Shown here: piece after piece, positions 32,072 to 41,165 of the stretch
Position numbering within the stretch: the stretch's first letter is position 1
How the letters are laid out: each line of letters starts with the position of its first letter
DNA from: Timonella sp031979385
GTDB taxonomy: Bacteria > Actinomycetota > Actinomycetes > Actinomycetales > Cellulomonadaceae
Assembly: GCA_031979385.1 (NCBI GenBank)
Contig: DALZEF010000004.1
Coordinates: 128,023 to 192,022 of the forward strand
Reading direction: 5' to 3'
DNA: 64,000 nt
Program-made: the position numbers and the translations under genes
The notes under the pieces: model-generated
Seen by the model: the letters and a program-made list of their open reading frames with translations, nothing else
Databases searched by the model: none
What the model was told of the DNA's origin: nothing

Positions 32072-33653
32072 GTTCGCTTGGCTCGTGCCGCTTCCTGTCG
32101 TCATCCCGCTCACTGCCGCGGGACTTGCCCTGGCCATGTACCGCCATGCGAAGGTGCAGCAGTTCATCACGATCACCGCGCTCGCGCTCATGGTCATCGT
32201 GTCCGGCGGCATGATGGTTGCCGCGGACAAGGGGCCACTGGTTGTCAACGTCGGCGAATGGGCTGCTCCTGTCGGCATCATCCTCATGGGCGACCGACTT
32301 GCCGCCCTCATGCTCACCGTGTCCTCGACTGTGCTGCTCTGCGTGCTCCTGTACTCTCTGGGACAGGGAATCGCGGATTCGCGGAAATCCCCGATCTCGA
32401 TCTACCACCCCACGTATCTGGTCCTTGCGGCGGGGGTCTCGAACGCGTTCCTCGCAGGCGACCTGTTCAACCTGTACGTTGGCTTCGAGATCCTCCTTGC
32501 GGCGTCGTACGTGTTGCTCACGCTCGGTGGAACCTTTGAACGTATTCGTGCGGGTGCGATCTACGTGGTCGTGGCGCTGCTATCGTCACTGATCTTCTTG
32601 ATCGCGTTGGCCGTGACCTATGCGGCGACCGGTACCGTGAATCTTGCGCAACTCGGTGAACGGTTGGCCGAAATCGACCCGAGCGTCTCGATCGTCATCC
32701 AGTCGCTCTTGCTGCTTGCCTTCGGAATCAAGGCTGCGATCTTCCCGCTGTCGAGTTGGCTGCCTGACTCCTACCCAACGGCTCCCGCACCGGTTACCGC
32801 CGTCTTCGCAGGCTTGTTGACCAAGGTGGGTGTCTACGCGATCATCCGCACGCAGACTCTGCTGTTCCCGGATGGGCGCCTCGATAACGTGCTGATGGTC
32901 TTGGCGCTGCTCACAATGGTTGTGGGAATCCTAGGCGCGGTTGCGCAGGACGACATTAAACGTCTGCTCAGTTTCACTCTGGTCAGCCATATCGGTTACA
33001 TGATCTTCGGTGTCGCGCTCGGGTCGAAGATCGGGCTTGGGGCGGCAATCTTCTACGTGGCCCACCACATCACTGTGCAGACCACACTGTTCCTGATCGT
33101 GGGCCTCATCGAACGCCGTGGTGGTTCGACCTCGCTGTCTAAACTGGGCGGTCTGGCCAAGTCGGCCCCGTTCCTGGCAATCCTGTTCTTCATCCCCGCG
33201 ATGAATCTTGCGGGTATCCCACCGTTCTCCGGATTCCTTGGAAAGGTGGGGCTGCTCGAGGCCGGTGTGGACCAGGGCACGGGCCTCGCCTACGTGCTCG
33301 TGATCGGATCGGTCGTGGCTTCTCTGCTGACCCTCTACGCGATCGTCAAGGCATGGAACAAGGCCTTCTGGCAGCCGGTGACAGAACCGCTGCCAGACGC
33401 TGGCCTCCCCAAGGCGATGACTGGGCCGGCAACCGTCATGGTGGTTCTTGGTCTGCTGATCACAGTGTTCGCTGGTCCGCTCTATGACTACGCGGATCGT
33501 GCGGCCGCAACGCTTATGGACAACGACCGATATATCTCCGCTGTTCTTGGATCTGACGGACGGGGTCAGGGTGAGTCCACCACGCTCGACGGCCCTGAAC
33601 CGGTCGATGAGTCAGATCTCCTGGAAGCTGATGTGGAAGGGGCGGTGAACTAA
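32064..33653 (+). CDS. mrpD: Na+/H+ antiporter subunit D (MrpD/MnhD)
   Basis: 529 residues from ATG 32064, overlapping mrpC by 8 bases; GAGGGAACC lies upstream. Upstream in-frame codons lie inside mrpC and are rejected. NuoM/N-type antiporter fold: FNLYVGFEILLAASYVLLTL, FGIKAAIFPLSSWLPDSYPT, DIKRLLSFTLVSHIGYM and AGIPPFSGFLGKVGLLEAG, with the conserved membrane Lys and Glu. Together with MrpA it forms the ion-translocating core. A polar C-terminal tail of about 35 residues is Asp/Glu-rich. Confidence 0.94.
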   Translation: MTEFAWLVPLPVVIPLTAAGLALAMYRHAKVQQFITITALALMVIVSGGMMVAADKGPLVVNVGEWAAPVGIILMGDRLAALMLTVSSTVLLCVLLYSLGQGIADSRKSPISIYHPTYLVLAAGVSNAFLAGDLFNLYVGFEILLAASYVLLTLGGTFERIRAGAIYVVVALLSSLIFLIALAVTYAATGTVNLAQLGERLAEIDPSVSIVIQSLLLLAFGIKAAIFPLSSWLPDSYPTAPAPVTAVFAGLLTKVGVYAIIRTQTLLFPDGRLDNVLMVLALLTMVVGILGAVAQDDIKRLLSFTLVSHIGYMIFGVALGSKIGLGAAIFYVAHHITVQTTLFLIVGLIERRGGSTSLSKLGGLAKSAPFLAILFFIPAMNLAGIPPFSGFLGKVGLLEAGVDQGTGLAYVLVIGSVVASLLTLYAIVKAWNKAFWQPVTEPLPDAGLPKAMTGPATVMVVLGLLITVFAGPLYDYADRAAATLMDNDRYISAVLGSDGRGQGESTTLDGPEPVDESDLLEADVEGAVN

Positions 33654-34282
33654 TGAGTTTCAAAGACCGCGTAAAGAACATCCAGTGGGGAACCATTGCG
33701 TGGCTCGTTGTGGTGTGGGTGCTCCTGTGGGGCGACCTGTCGTGGGGTAACGTGATCGGTGGTTTCATTCTTGGCGTTGTCGTCGTCATCATCATGCCAC
33801 TGCCGCAGATCGAGTTCCACGGTCGTATCCGGCTAGGATTCTTCTTGATCCTCATTGGGCGATTCCTGTATGACCTCGTATCGTCCTCATTCCAGGTGGC
33901 GATGCAGGCATTCCAGTTCGGGAAGACGCCGCATGGTGCGATTGTGCGCGTGAAGTTGCGTTCGGATTCTGATCTGTACATGACGCTGACGTCTCAACTG
34001 TCCTGTCTGGTGCCGGGTTCGCTGGTGATTGAGGCTCACCCGATCACGCAGACCCTGTATGTACATGTGCTCGACCTTGAAGGCTATGGTGGCGCGGACA
34101 AGGTTCGCAATGATGTTCGAGCCCTTGAAGCGCGCGTGATGAGAGCATTCGCATCACGTGACGAACTTGAGCGGGCGGGCGTCTCGCTTCGCCATCTGAC
34201 CACGTCGTCTGTAGCCGAGGATGCTTCTGTGAGCACTTCTGGTGCAGGGGACACCCTCCACACGAAGGGATCTGACAAGTGA
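33653..34282 (+). CDS. mrpE: Na+/H+ antiporter subunit E (MrpE/MnhE)
   Basis: 209 residues; ATG overlaps the mrpD stop (TAATG). N-terminal membrane helices (WLVVVWVLLWGDLSWGNVIGG and LGVVVVIIMPLP) and the family segment LTSQLSCLVPGSLVIEAHP. Longer than the roughly 160-residue norm by a polar tail with LRHLTTSSVAEDASVS. Accessory subunit needed for complex stability. Confidence 0.9.
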   Translation: MSFKDRVKNIQWGTIAWLVVVWVLLWGDLSWGNVIGGFILGVVVVIIMPLPQIEFHGRIRLGFFLILIGRFLYDLVSSSFQVAMQAFQFGKTPHGAIVRVKLRSDSDLYMTLTSQLSCLVPGSLVIEAHPITQTLYVHVLDLEGYGGADKVRNDVRALEARVMRAFASRDELERAGVSLRHLTTSSVAEDASVSTSGAGDTLHTKGSDK

Positions 34283-34626
34283 CTGTCGTTGGAGTGATTT
34301 GCGCGATCATGCTGGTGATCGCCGGTATTCTCGCTCTTATCCGGGCTGAACGTGGGCCCACGAGCTTGAACCGCACGATCGCGCTCGATGTGTTTGCAAC
34401 CGTTGTTATCGGTGGTATCGCCCTTGAGGCCGCGCTGTCCAAGCGCACGGACACCCTTCCGATTCTCGTGGTGCTTTCCCTCGTTGGCTTTGTTGGTTCG
34501 GTGACGATGTCGCGTTTCGCCGCCCACGAACCATCGGATGGACGCCGGGTGCGCACCCCTGAGGAGATCGCACACGATGAGGAAGTTCGTCGCCGTGCGG
34601 AGGAGAAGAAGGGGGGGCAACTGTGA
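34279..34626 (+). CDS. mrpF: Na+/H+ antiporter subunit F (MrpF/MnhF)
   Basis: 115 residues from GTG 34279, overlapping the mrpE stop (GTGA). Three membrane helices; RAERGPTSLNRTIALDVFA is the family's central motif. The acidic/basic C-terminus (EVRRRAEEKKGGQL) extends the usual length a little. Overlaps mrpG by 4 bases. Confidence 0.9.
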   Translation: MTVVGVICAIMLVIAGILALIRAERGPTSLNRTIALDVFATVVIGGIALEAALSKRTDTLPILVVLSLVGFVGSVTMSRFAAHEPSDGRRVRTPEEIAHDEEVRRRAEEKKGGQL

Positions 34627-35087
34627 ACTGGGATAACATTGCCGATGTTGTTGCCGCGATCTTCCTGCTGGCGGGTTCGTTTCTGACTCTCGCCGCTGGT
34701 GTGGGCATCCTGCGCTTTCCTGACTTGTTGGCGCGTATGCACGCCGCAACGAAGCCGCAGGCGCTTGGCCTGATCCTCATGGTGAGCGCCGAGGCACTGA
34801 GGGTTCGTAATTGGTCGGTATTCGGCCTGTTGCTGCTGGTTGTCGTCTTCCAGTTGTTCACTGCTCCGGTCGGCGCGCACATGGTGGGCCGCGCGGGCGC
34901 GCGCACAGATCAGATGCGTAAGGAACTGCTCGCGATGGATGAGTTGACTGCGGATCAGCAGCAAGCCGATCATGAGCGTCTACGCGCGTTGGAGTACAAC
35001 CCTGAGATTGAGCAGGAGCTTGCGCGCAAGATCGAGGAACGCATAGCGGCGCTACGCGAGCAAGAGGGTAAGCCGCCCGCCAAGTAG
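34623..35087 (+). CDS. mrpG: Na+/H+ antiporter subunit G (MrpG/MnhG)
   Basis: 154 residues from GTG 34623. FLTLAAGVGILRFPDLLARMHAATKPQ contains the MnhG signature (GxxxxRxPDxxxRxHAxTK), followed by two more membrane helices and HMVGRAGA. A coiled C-terminal extension (LRALEYNPEIEQELARKIEE) is added. Last gene of the operon, followed by a strong terminator. Confidence 0.92.
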   Translation: MNWDNIADVVAAIFLLAGSFLTLAAGVGILRFPDLLARMHAATKPQALGLILMVSAEALRVRNWSVFGLLLLVVVFQLFTAPVGAHMVGRAGARTDQMRKELLAMDELTADQQQADHERLRALEYNPEIEQELARKIEERIAALREQEGKPPAK

Positions 35088-35103
35088 TGGCTAGACACGT
35101 TGA

Positions 35104-35139
35104 TCCGGCGTCCGGGAGTTTCCCGGCGCCGGATTTTTC
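35104..35139 (+). terminator. Rho-independent terminator of the mrp operon
   Basis: Stem ATCCGGCG-CCGGGA / TCCCGG-CGCCGGAT, with one unpaired base in the left arm and loop GTT, followed by TTTTT. It overlaps the last codon of the convergent hydrolase gene. Confidence 0.9.
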
Positions 35140-36127
35140 ATGCCCGACGGGCCGCCAGCCAGCCTTTGATGGCCTCGAAGTAATCGCCACGTGCAGGTTC
35201 GGGAGACAGCGATAGATCGTGTGCGCCACGTGGGATGGGGATAACCGTCGTGTCGTCTGCGAGGTTGGCGGCGCCGGCCCAGATGTGCTCGACGTTGAGT
35301 ACGGAATCAGTGGTGAGGAGTTCGGAGTGGTGGTTCTCGGCGTCACCGCTGCGGTCAGAAGTGAGCACCAGAACGGGGCAGTGGATGTTCAGTCCAGCAG
35401 CGATCCGTGCGTGTCCTCGGCGGATGGCCCGGAACCAGACAGCCCGGACGGGGAAACCGTCAAAGGGTTTGAGCCCGAGATCGTAGTCCCACTCGCCGCC
35501 GCTTGAGGCATGCAACGCCCGCCCGTAGTGCGGGGCAAGGCTTCCGATGACGGTTCGTGGTGCGATGCGCGCGAGTTGGGCAATGAGGCGGGTGCCGATT
35601 GTGCGCAGGAACCAGGGCTTGTTGAGATCGAACCACGGCGAGTTGAGGATCAATGCCGTGATCTCAAGTCCTAGAGCCTCGCGGGAGGAGTGGGAATCGT
35701 TGAGATTCTGCCGGGCGTCAACCCATAGGCTCGCGATGAGTCCTCCGGTCGAGTGCCCAAGCACCACGAGTTCCTCGTGGCCCTCGGACGCAATGATGCG
35801 AGCCGCATGGTCTAGTTCGGCGCGATAGTCGGCGAGGTCTTCAACAAAGTTTGGGGTCTGGTCATCTCGTAGAGATCGGCCGTATTTGCGTAGGTCGAGT
35901 GCATAGAAATCGAATCCGAGTTCCTCGAAGAGCTCGGCCTGATGGGTTTGGAAGAAGTAGTCGACGAACCCGTGTACGTAGAGCACTGCACGGGTACGCC
36001 GAGGCCCGGCCGCCGCACGCACTAGCGTTGCGGTGACCGGGCCTTCAGTGTCGCTTCCCAGGGGTATGGTGCGTGCCGCCCAGTCGGGTCCGAGGATGTC
36101 TTGGTTCCAGTGGGCGGCATTGCTCAT
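35138..36127 (-). CDS. Alpha/beta hydrolase (serine esterase/lysophospholipase type)
   Basis: 329 residues. Strand-HG motif VLYVHGFVDYFFQTHQAELF, nucleophile elbow VVLGHSTGGLIASLW (catalytic Ser), acid in LVLTSDRSGD, and catalytic His in IPRGAHDLSLSPEPAR near the end. This is the Hydrolase_4/serine aminopeptidase-S33 layout typical of lysophospholipases and monoacylglycerol lipases. No signal peptide. Its ATG overlaps the stop of the lppM-like gene (4 bases), so the two are cotranslated; a link between an envelope lipoprotein and a lipid hydrolase is plausible. Confidence 0.85.
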   Translation of the reverse strand: MSNAAHWNQDILGPDWAARTIPLGSDTEGPVTATLVRAAAGPRRTRAVLYVHGFVDYFFQTHQAELFEELGFDFYALDLRKYGRSLRDDQTPNFVEDLADYRAELDHAARIIASEGHEELVVLGHSTGGLIASLWVDARQNLNDSHSSREALGLEITALILNSPWFDLNKPWFLRTIGTRLIAQLARIAPRTVIGSLAPHYGRALHASSGGEWDYDLGLKPFDGFPVRAVWFRAIRRGHARIAAGLNIHCPVLVLTSDRSGDAENHHSELLTTDSVLNVEHIWAGAANLADDTTVIPIPRGAHDLSLSPEPARGDYFEAIKGWLAARRA

Positions 36128-37137
36128 TGCTGTGGGTGCTCCGGGTTCTGCGGGTCGGTTGGGTGTTGATTGTACTGCTGCGGCGGCGCTGGTGGGCTGT
36201 ACGGGGCTGGGGTGGACTGGTCCTCAGGAGCGTATGGTTGGGGCGCCTGTGGCTGCTGTTGAGTGTAACCCGATTCTGGCGACTGTGGTTCTGGAACCAC
36301 CGGGTCCGCGTGAACTGGGTCTACTGGCTGGCCAGGCTGTAGCGGCTGGCCGGTGAAGACGGTGTTCGGTGCAGCGCCTGGTGTCATGCCGGGTACAACT
36401 CCGCCTGCTGGTGGGTAGGATGCTCCGCCAGCGGTGTAATCAAGGCCATCGGGTCCGTTGCCGCCGCGCTTACGTGATCCCGCGATGACGATTGCAACGA
36501 TCACCAGTACGAGAACGGCTCCGACGATGCCGAGGATGAGTGGGAGACTCAGTCCGCCGCCACCGATTCCGCCAGAGGCGACCGCGCTGCCGCGGGCACT
36601 GAGCGTGAGGTTCTCGCCAGGCTTTGGTGTCCAGGTGACGGTCTGTCCGGTGATTTCGCCGTTGGCTTCCTTGATCTCGCCTGGGAAGGTGATCTTGAGG
36701 GCGACATCGAAGCCCTGCAGCATGGCTTCGGCCATGGGGTCGCTTTCCAACTCGCCTTCGTCGCCCATGTCGAACTTGCCCGTAACGACGTAGTCGTCTC
36801 CGTCACGGGTGATGGTAAGGTCCTCGCCGCCACCAACGTTGGCGTCAATGGGTTGAGAGTCGAAGGTCCATTTGGTGCCGGTGTAGCCGTCCTCTGCGTA
36901 AGGTTCGGCCGTGCCGTCTTCGGGCGCGATGTCGTTGGATTCTTCTTGCATCATCATGTCGAACAGGGCCTGGGGTTCCATCTGGAAAGATTGCGCTGTC
37001 TCATCTGAGATGGCGAAGATCATGCTGCCCGATGCCTTGTCGTCTTCCTCGAGGACTAGGTCGATGTGCATACGCATACAGCCTGACAGGACTACCGCGA
37101 GGAGGGCGGTGAACGCTACGGCAAAAGTTTTTTTCAT
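36124..37137 (-). CDS. LppM-family lipoprotein (DUF3153)
   Basis: 337 residues. Lipoprotein signal MKKTFAVAFTALLAVVLSGC with acylated Cys 20, then a beta-rich domain starting MRMHIDLVLEEDDKASGSMI, as in mycobacterial LppM (DUF3153). A membrane helix follows at about 200-222 (LILGIVGAVLVLVIVAIVIA) and a Pro/Gln/Gly-rich cytosolic tail of about 110 residues (YTQQQPQAPQPYAPEDQ). TACTGT stands 6 bases before the ATG, so the transcript is probably leaderless. In mycobacteria LppM affects lipomannan/glycolipid exposure. Confidence 0.8.
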   Translation of the reverse strand: MKKTFAVAFTALLAVVLSGCMRMHIDLVLEEDDKASGSMIFAISDETAQSFQMEPQALFDMMMQEESNDIAPEDGTAEPYAEDGYTGTKWTFDSQPIDANVGGGEDLTITRDGDDYVVTGKFDMGDEGELESDPMAEAMLQGFDVALKITFPGEIKEANGEITGQTVTWTPKPGENLTLSARGSAVASGGIGGGGLSLPLILGIVGAVLVLVIVAIVIAGSRKRGGNGPDGLDYTAGGASYPPAGGVVPGMTPGAAPNTVFTGQPLQPGQPVDPVHADPVVPEPQSPESGYTQQQPQAPQPYAPEDQSTPAPYSPPAPPQQYNQHPTDPQNPEHPQQ

Positions 37138-37278
37138 GGCTCAACAGTAAAGGATGAGCAAAGTAATCACACCTTATTACCGGGTGAGAAAAGCCTTAAA
37201 TTTTGCTGAACTCTGCCTTTGTCTGGGAAAACCTGTGACGATGAAAACAGCGGAAAATGTCCGCAGACTGAGTAAGAT

Positions 37279-37307
37279 CAAAGTTGAGTGGAATAGACTC
37301 AACTTTG
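37279..37307. promoter_or_regulatory. HAIR-type HspR operator of clpB
   Basis: Perfect 11-bp arms CAAAGTTGAGT and ACTCAACTTTG separated by 7 bases. The inner part TTGAGT-N7-ACTCAA is the HspR-associated inverted repeat (CTTGAGT-N7-ACTCAAG) found upstream of actinobacterial dnaK and clpB. It ends 50 bases before the clpB start. Confidence 0.85.
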
Positions 37308-37357
37308 AGGGTGTTGTTGTAGGCAACGAACAGAGCTTCACGACCATTGGAGGAAGA

Positions 37358-39985
37358 GTGGAACAAAAGTACACCCCAATGTCGCAGCAGGCACTCAGCG
37401 AAGCAATTCAGAGTGCTACTGCGGCACTCAACCCGCAGGTTGAGCCGATTCACCTACTCGGCGCGCTCGTGGGACAGCAGGACTCACTTGCAGTCGAGCT
37501 GCTGCGCCTCGCAGGTGCTGACACGCAGGCAATCGCAAGCGACACCCGCAGAGCGCTCGTTGCGCTGCCCAGCGCGGCAGGATCGTCGACAAGCGGCCCG
37601 AACGCCGCCCGGGAACTGGGCCTTGTGCTCCAGGAAGCCGCGCAACGCGCTGAACGGGACGGCGACACCTATATCTCCGCAGAACACCTACTAATCGCCA
37701 TTGCGACGACGCGCACAAACGCGCAGGACATCCTGAACCGCCACGGTGCAGCCGCGGAAAGCCTCGAAAAGGTCCTTCCTGACCTGCGCGCCAACAAGAA
37801 ACCAGACAGTCAGAACCCGGAAGGCACGTACAAGTCCCTCGAAAAGTACGGCCGAGACCTGACTGAGGCCGCACGCGAGGCGAAACTCGACCCCGTCATC
37901 GGGCGCGACGAGGAAATCCGCCGCGTCATCCAGGTGCTGTCCCGCCGTACCAAGAACAACCCGGTCCTGATCGGTGAGCCCGGTGTAGGTAAGACCGCCG
38001 TGGTCGAAGGGCTGGCCCAGCGTATCGTCGCGGCCGACGTGCCGCAGTCGCTCCGCAACAAACGCCTGATCGCGCTCGACCTGACAGCTATGGTTGCCGG
38101 TGCGAAGTACCGCGGTGACTTCGAGGAACGACTCAAGTCTGTGCTGGACGAGATCAAGAACTCCGATGGCGAGATCATCACGTTTATCGACGAGTTACAC
38201 ACCGTTGTGGGCGCAGGTGCTGGCGGCGAAGGCGCGATGGACGCAGGCAACATGCTCAAGCCGATGCTTGCGCGCGGCGAGCTGCGGCTGGTCGGTGCGA
38301 CCACGCTCGATGAGTACCGTGAGCACATCGAGAAGGACCCGGCCCTTGAACGACGCTTCCAACAGGTGCTGGTGGAGGAACCATCGGTTGAGGACACGAT
38401 TGCGATCCTGCGTGGGCTGAAGCCACGCTACGAGGCACACCACGGGGTCGAGATCTCCGACGGCGCGGTCGTCGCTGCGGCAACGCTGTCCAACCGTTAC
38501 ATCACTGGCCGACGCATGCCGGACAAGGCAATCGACCTGATCGACGAGGCTGCGTCCCGGCTACGGATGGAGATGGACTCCTCGCCGGTTGAGATCGACA
38601 CCCTCGAACGCACGATCCAGCGTCTGAAACTTGAGGAGATCGCGCTCCAGGACTCCGATGCCTCTGGTGCCGCAGATCGCCTGGAGGAGGTGAAGGAGGC
38701 ACTGGCCACGAACCAGGAACAACTTGCCGCGCTCAACGCGAGGTGGGAGCGTGAACGCGGAGGCCTGAACCGTGCCGGTGAGCTCCGCAAGAAACTCGAT
38801 GAGTTGAATGCGAAGGCTGAGCGCGCTCGCATCGACGGTGACCTCGAACAGATGTCCCGGATCATCTACGGCGAAATACCTCGTCTTCAGCGTGAGCTTG
38901 AGGAAGCGGTCAACGCCGAGAAGGAGCAGCAGGCCGATAGCGAGCAGAAGCTCGTGGGCGACAAGGTCGACGCAAACGAAATCGCCGAGGTGGTTTCCGC
39001 GTGGACCGGTGTGCCCGTGGGACGACTGCTCCAAGGTGAGAGCGAGAAACTCCTGACCATGGAGGATCAGATCGGTATCCGCCTGATTGGCCAGCACCAG
39101 GCTGTGATGGCTGTTTCCGATGCGGTGCGACGTTCCCGTGCTGGCGTATCAGACCCGAACCGGCCAACCGGTTCGTTCCTGTTCCTCGGCCCAACGGGTG
39201 TGGGTAAGACTGAGCTCGCGAAGGCGCTCGCGGAGTTCCTCTTCGACGACGAGCGAGCCATGGTCCGCATCGACATGTCCGAGTATGGCGAGAAGCACTC
39301 CGTCTCACGTCTGGTGGGTGCGCCTCCGGGATACGTCGGTTATGACGAGGGTGGTCAACTCACCGAGGCCGTGCGACGACGTCCGTATTCGGTTGTGCTG
39401 CTCGACGAGGTGGAGAAGGCCCACCCTGAGGTGTTCGACATCCTGCTGCAGGTTCTCGACGATGGCCGCCTGACCGATGGGCAAGGTCGCACCGTGGACT
39501 TCCGCAACACCATCCTGGTGTTGACCTCCAACCTTGGTTCGCAGTTCCTCATCGACCCGATGCTGGACGGCGAGGCTCGCAGGGAAGCGGTCATGGGTGC
39601 GGTGCGCGGGCATTTCAAGCCCGAGTTCCTCAACCGTCTCGATGACACGGTCGTGTTCGAGCCACTCACTCTGGCTGAACTCAGCAGGATCGTGGATCTT
39701 CAGGTTGCCGAGATCGCACATCGGGTGGCTGACCGCAGCATATCCGTCGAGGTCACGCCTGCGGCTCGCGAATGGCTCGCGAACACCGGATTCGATCCGA
39801 TCTATGGTGCTCGCCCGCTGCGTAGGCTTGTGCAGCGCGAGATTGGGGATCAGATGGCCCGGCTTATCCTGGCGGGTTCTGTCGCCGATGGCGACACGGT
39901 CCGCGTGGACTACAGCGCGGATGCACAGCCGGTCACGTCGCAGGGCTACCACCTGACTGTTACGGCTGAGAACGAGGCGGCGTAG
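37358..39985 (+). CDS. clpB: ClpB disaggregase
   Basis: 875 residues from GTG 37358, chosen because GGAGGA lies just upstream and the product then begins MEQKYTPMSQQALSEAIQSA, as ClpB should; the frame is open 68 codons further but runs through the HAIR operator. Clp_N domain (1-145), first AAA+ module with Walker A GEPGVGKT (about 206), middle coiled-coil domain (about 400-520), second AAA+ module with Walker A GPTGVGKT (about 611) and C-terminal D2-small domain. Hexameric ATPase that rescues aggregated proteins with DnaK. The HAIR element implies HspR control. Confidence 0.96.
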   Translation: MEQKYTPMSQQALSEAIQSATAALNPQVEPIHLLGALVGQQDSLAVELLRLAGADTQAIASDTRRALVALPSAAGSSTSGPNAARELGLVLQEAAQRAERDGDTYISAEHLLIAIATTRTNAQDILNRHGAAAESLEKVLPDLRANKKPDSQNPEGTYKSLEKYGRDLTEAAREAKLDPVIGRDEEIRRVIQVLSRRTKNNPVLIGEPGVGKTAVVEGLAQRIVAADVPQSLRNKRLIALDLTAMVAGAKYRGDFEERLKSVLDEIKNSDGEIITFIDELHTVVGAGAGGEGAMDAGNMLKPMLARGELRLVGATTLDEYREHIEKDPALERRFQQVLVEEPSVEDTIAILRGLKPRYEAHHGVEISDGAVVAAATLSNRYITGRRMPDKAIDLIDEAASRLRMEMDSSPVEIDTLERTIQRLKLEEIALQDSDASGAADRLEEVKEALATNQEQLAALNARWERERGGLNRAGELRKKLDELNAKAERARIDGDLEQMSRIIYGEIPRLQRELEEAVNAEKEQQADSEQKLVGDKVDANEIAEVVSAWTGVPVGRLLQGESEKLLTMEDQIGIRLIGQHQAVMAVSDAVRRSRAGVSDPNRPTGSFLFLGPTGVGKTELAKALAEFLFDDERAMVRIDMSEYGEKHSVSRLVGAPPGYVGYDEGGQLTEAVRRRPYSVVLLDEVEKAHPEVFDILLQVLDDGRLTDGQGRTVDFRNTILVLTSNLGSQFLIDPMLDGEARREAVMGAVRGHFKPEFLNRLDDTVVFEPLTLAELSRIVDLQVAEIAHRVADRSISVEVTPAAREWLANTGFDPIYGARPLRRLVQREIGDQMARLILAGSVADGDTVRVDYSADAQPVTSQGYHLTVTAENEAA

Positions 39986-39992
39986 CGGAGCC

Positions 39993-40155
39993 GTAAGGGC
40001 ACTGCGTGGCGAGTCCTTACCGGAACGGTAGTGGACGTGGTTCCCAGCCAAACCGCACAGTTGCACGTGGCTGCGCGGCTAAGCGCCCCGCGGGGCGCAT
40101 ATAGATTGACGACGAGCCCGCACCTTCCAGCCGAAGGTGCGGGCTCGTCGTCAAT
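39993..40155. terminator. Three hairpins between clpB and the NlpC/P60 gene
   Basis: First GTAAGG/CCTTAC (39993-39998 and 40015-40020), which would end clpB. Then a perfect 16-bp palindrome GCGCCCCGCGGGGCGC (40083-40098). Then a perfect 23-bp stem with a 5-base loop (arms 40105-40127 and 40133-40155) whose ends carry the ATTGACGACGAG/CTCGTCGTCAAT motif. The last would also serve the convergent NlpC/P60 gene. Confidence 0.75.
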
Positions 40156-40209
40156 TGCGTTCCGTAACAGTGCCTATTTATATCTCCCGCGAACTTAAGG
40201 AGCAGGACA

Positions 40210-41157
40210 CTAGAGGCGGATGAACGTGGGGTTCTTCTGGTACATCTTGCGTACCTGAATGGTCTTGCCTGGGCGAGGTGCGTCGATGATCTTGTTGTTG
40301 CCGAGGTAGATCGCGACGTGCCCTGGAGTCCATACGATGTCACCAGGCTTGGCGTTCTTCTTGGAGATCTTCTTGCCTGCCGTACGCTGTGCGGACGAGG
40401 TGCGCGGAAGATTCTTTCCCACGGCCTTCTTGTAGACGTAGGTGGTGAAGCCTGAGCAGTCGAACCCGCTCTTTGGAGAGTTGCCACCGGAACGGTAACG
40501 GACACCAACGTGCTTCTTCGCCTCGGCCACGATCTTCTGTGACTTGGACTGTTTGACCCGGATGGCCGACTTGACCGTGGTGGTCTTGGCAACCTTCTTG
40601 GAGGCACCGGACGGAATGTACTTCACCGTGAGCGTATGCCTTTTGGCGGTGAGCTTCTTGGAGAACCTGTAGGAAGCCTTGCCGTTCTTGAGCGTGAGAG
40701 TCTTGAGACGCTTCTTGCCCGAGAACACCTGGATCTTACCCGTGGCAGCCTTGCCGTCAGCCTTAACGTTGACGGTTAGCTTGCCAGGCTTGGTGCCTTT
40801 CGTCCAGGTTTTCTTGGAGAATTTGAGCTTGACGCTCGCCTTCTTCTTGGTGTTCTTGACCTGAGTCGCCGTTGCGCTTGTGGTGGCAGCGGCTGCGACG
40901 CTGGTGTTTACCGGGGTTGTCTTGGCTGCGGCTCCCGATGCTTCTACCGCGGCGGCGGAGGAAGTTTGAAGTATCGCTGGGGCTGCTACGAGAGTTGATG
41001 CTGCAACCGACGCTGCGAGTGCAATGGAAGAGATCCTGCGACCAAAGCCTGTTTTATGTGCTTTAGGGGTTGGACTGTTCGCGTTGTGAGCGGAGTCAGT
41101 CAGGGACGCAGGTGCATTTTGGGCGCGCGAAGGCACGTCAATGCGAGTGCTTGGCAT
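40210..41157 (-). CDS. Secreted NlpC/P60 peptidoglycan endopeptidase with Ig-like domain
   Basis: 315 residues. A 40-residue polar N-extension leads into a signal peptide (ISSIALAASVAASTLVAAPA). A Lys-rich Ig-like domain of the Big_3/Ig-like_5 type (about 105-200, VKLKFSKKTWTKGTKPGKLT) is followed by the catalytic NlpC/P60 domain: FDCSGFTTYVYKKA with the nucleophilic Cys, PGDIVWTPGHVAIYLG with the His, then NKIIDAPRPG. Such enzymes cut stem peptides in cell-wall remodelling and division. A c-di-AMP riboswitch lies immediately upstream; GAGGT precedes the ATG. The Ig-like domain resembles those of the HtaA protein at 44393. Confidence 0.92.
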   Translation of the reverse strand: MPSTRIDVPSRAQNAPASLTDSAHNANSPTPKAHKTGFGRRISSIALAASVAASTLVAAPAILQTSSAAAVEASGAAAKTTPVNTSVAAAATTSATATQVKNTKKKASVKLKFSKKTWTKGTKPGKLTVNVKADGKAATGKIQVFSGKKRLKTLTLKNGKASYRFSKKLTAKRHTLTVKYIPSGASKKVAKTTTVKSAIRVKQSKSQKIVAEAKKHVGVRYRSGGNSPKSGFDCSGFTTYVYKKAVGKNLPRTSSAQRTAGKKISKKNAKPGDIVWTPGHVAIYLGNNKIIDAPRPGKTIQVRKMYQKNPTFIRL

Positions 41158-41165
41158 ACGTAATT

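Noticed and set aside
37154..37357. 68-codon N-terminal extension of ClpB
   Set aside because: It runs through the HAIR operator and promoter; the product from GTG 37358 begins as ClpB proteins do and has GGAGGA upstream.
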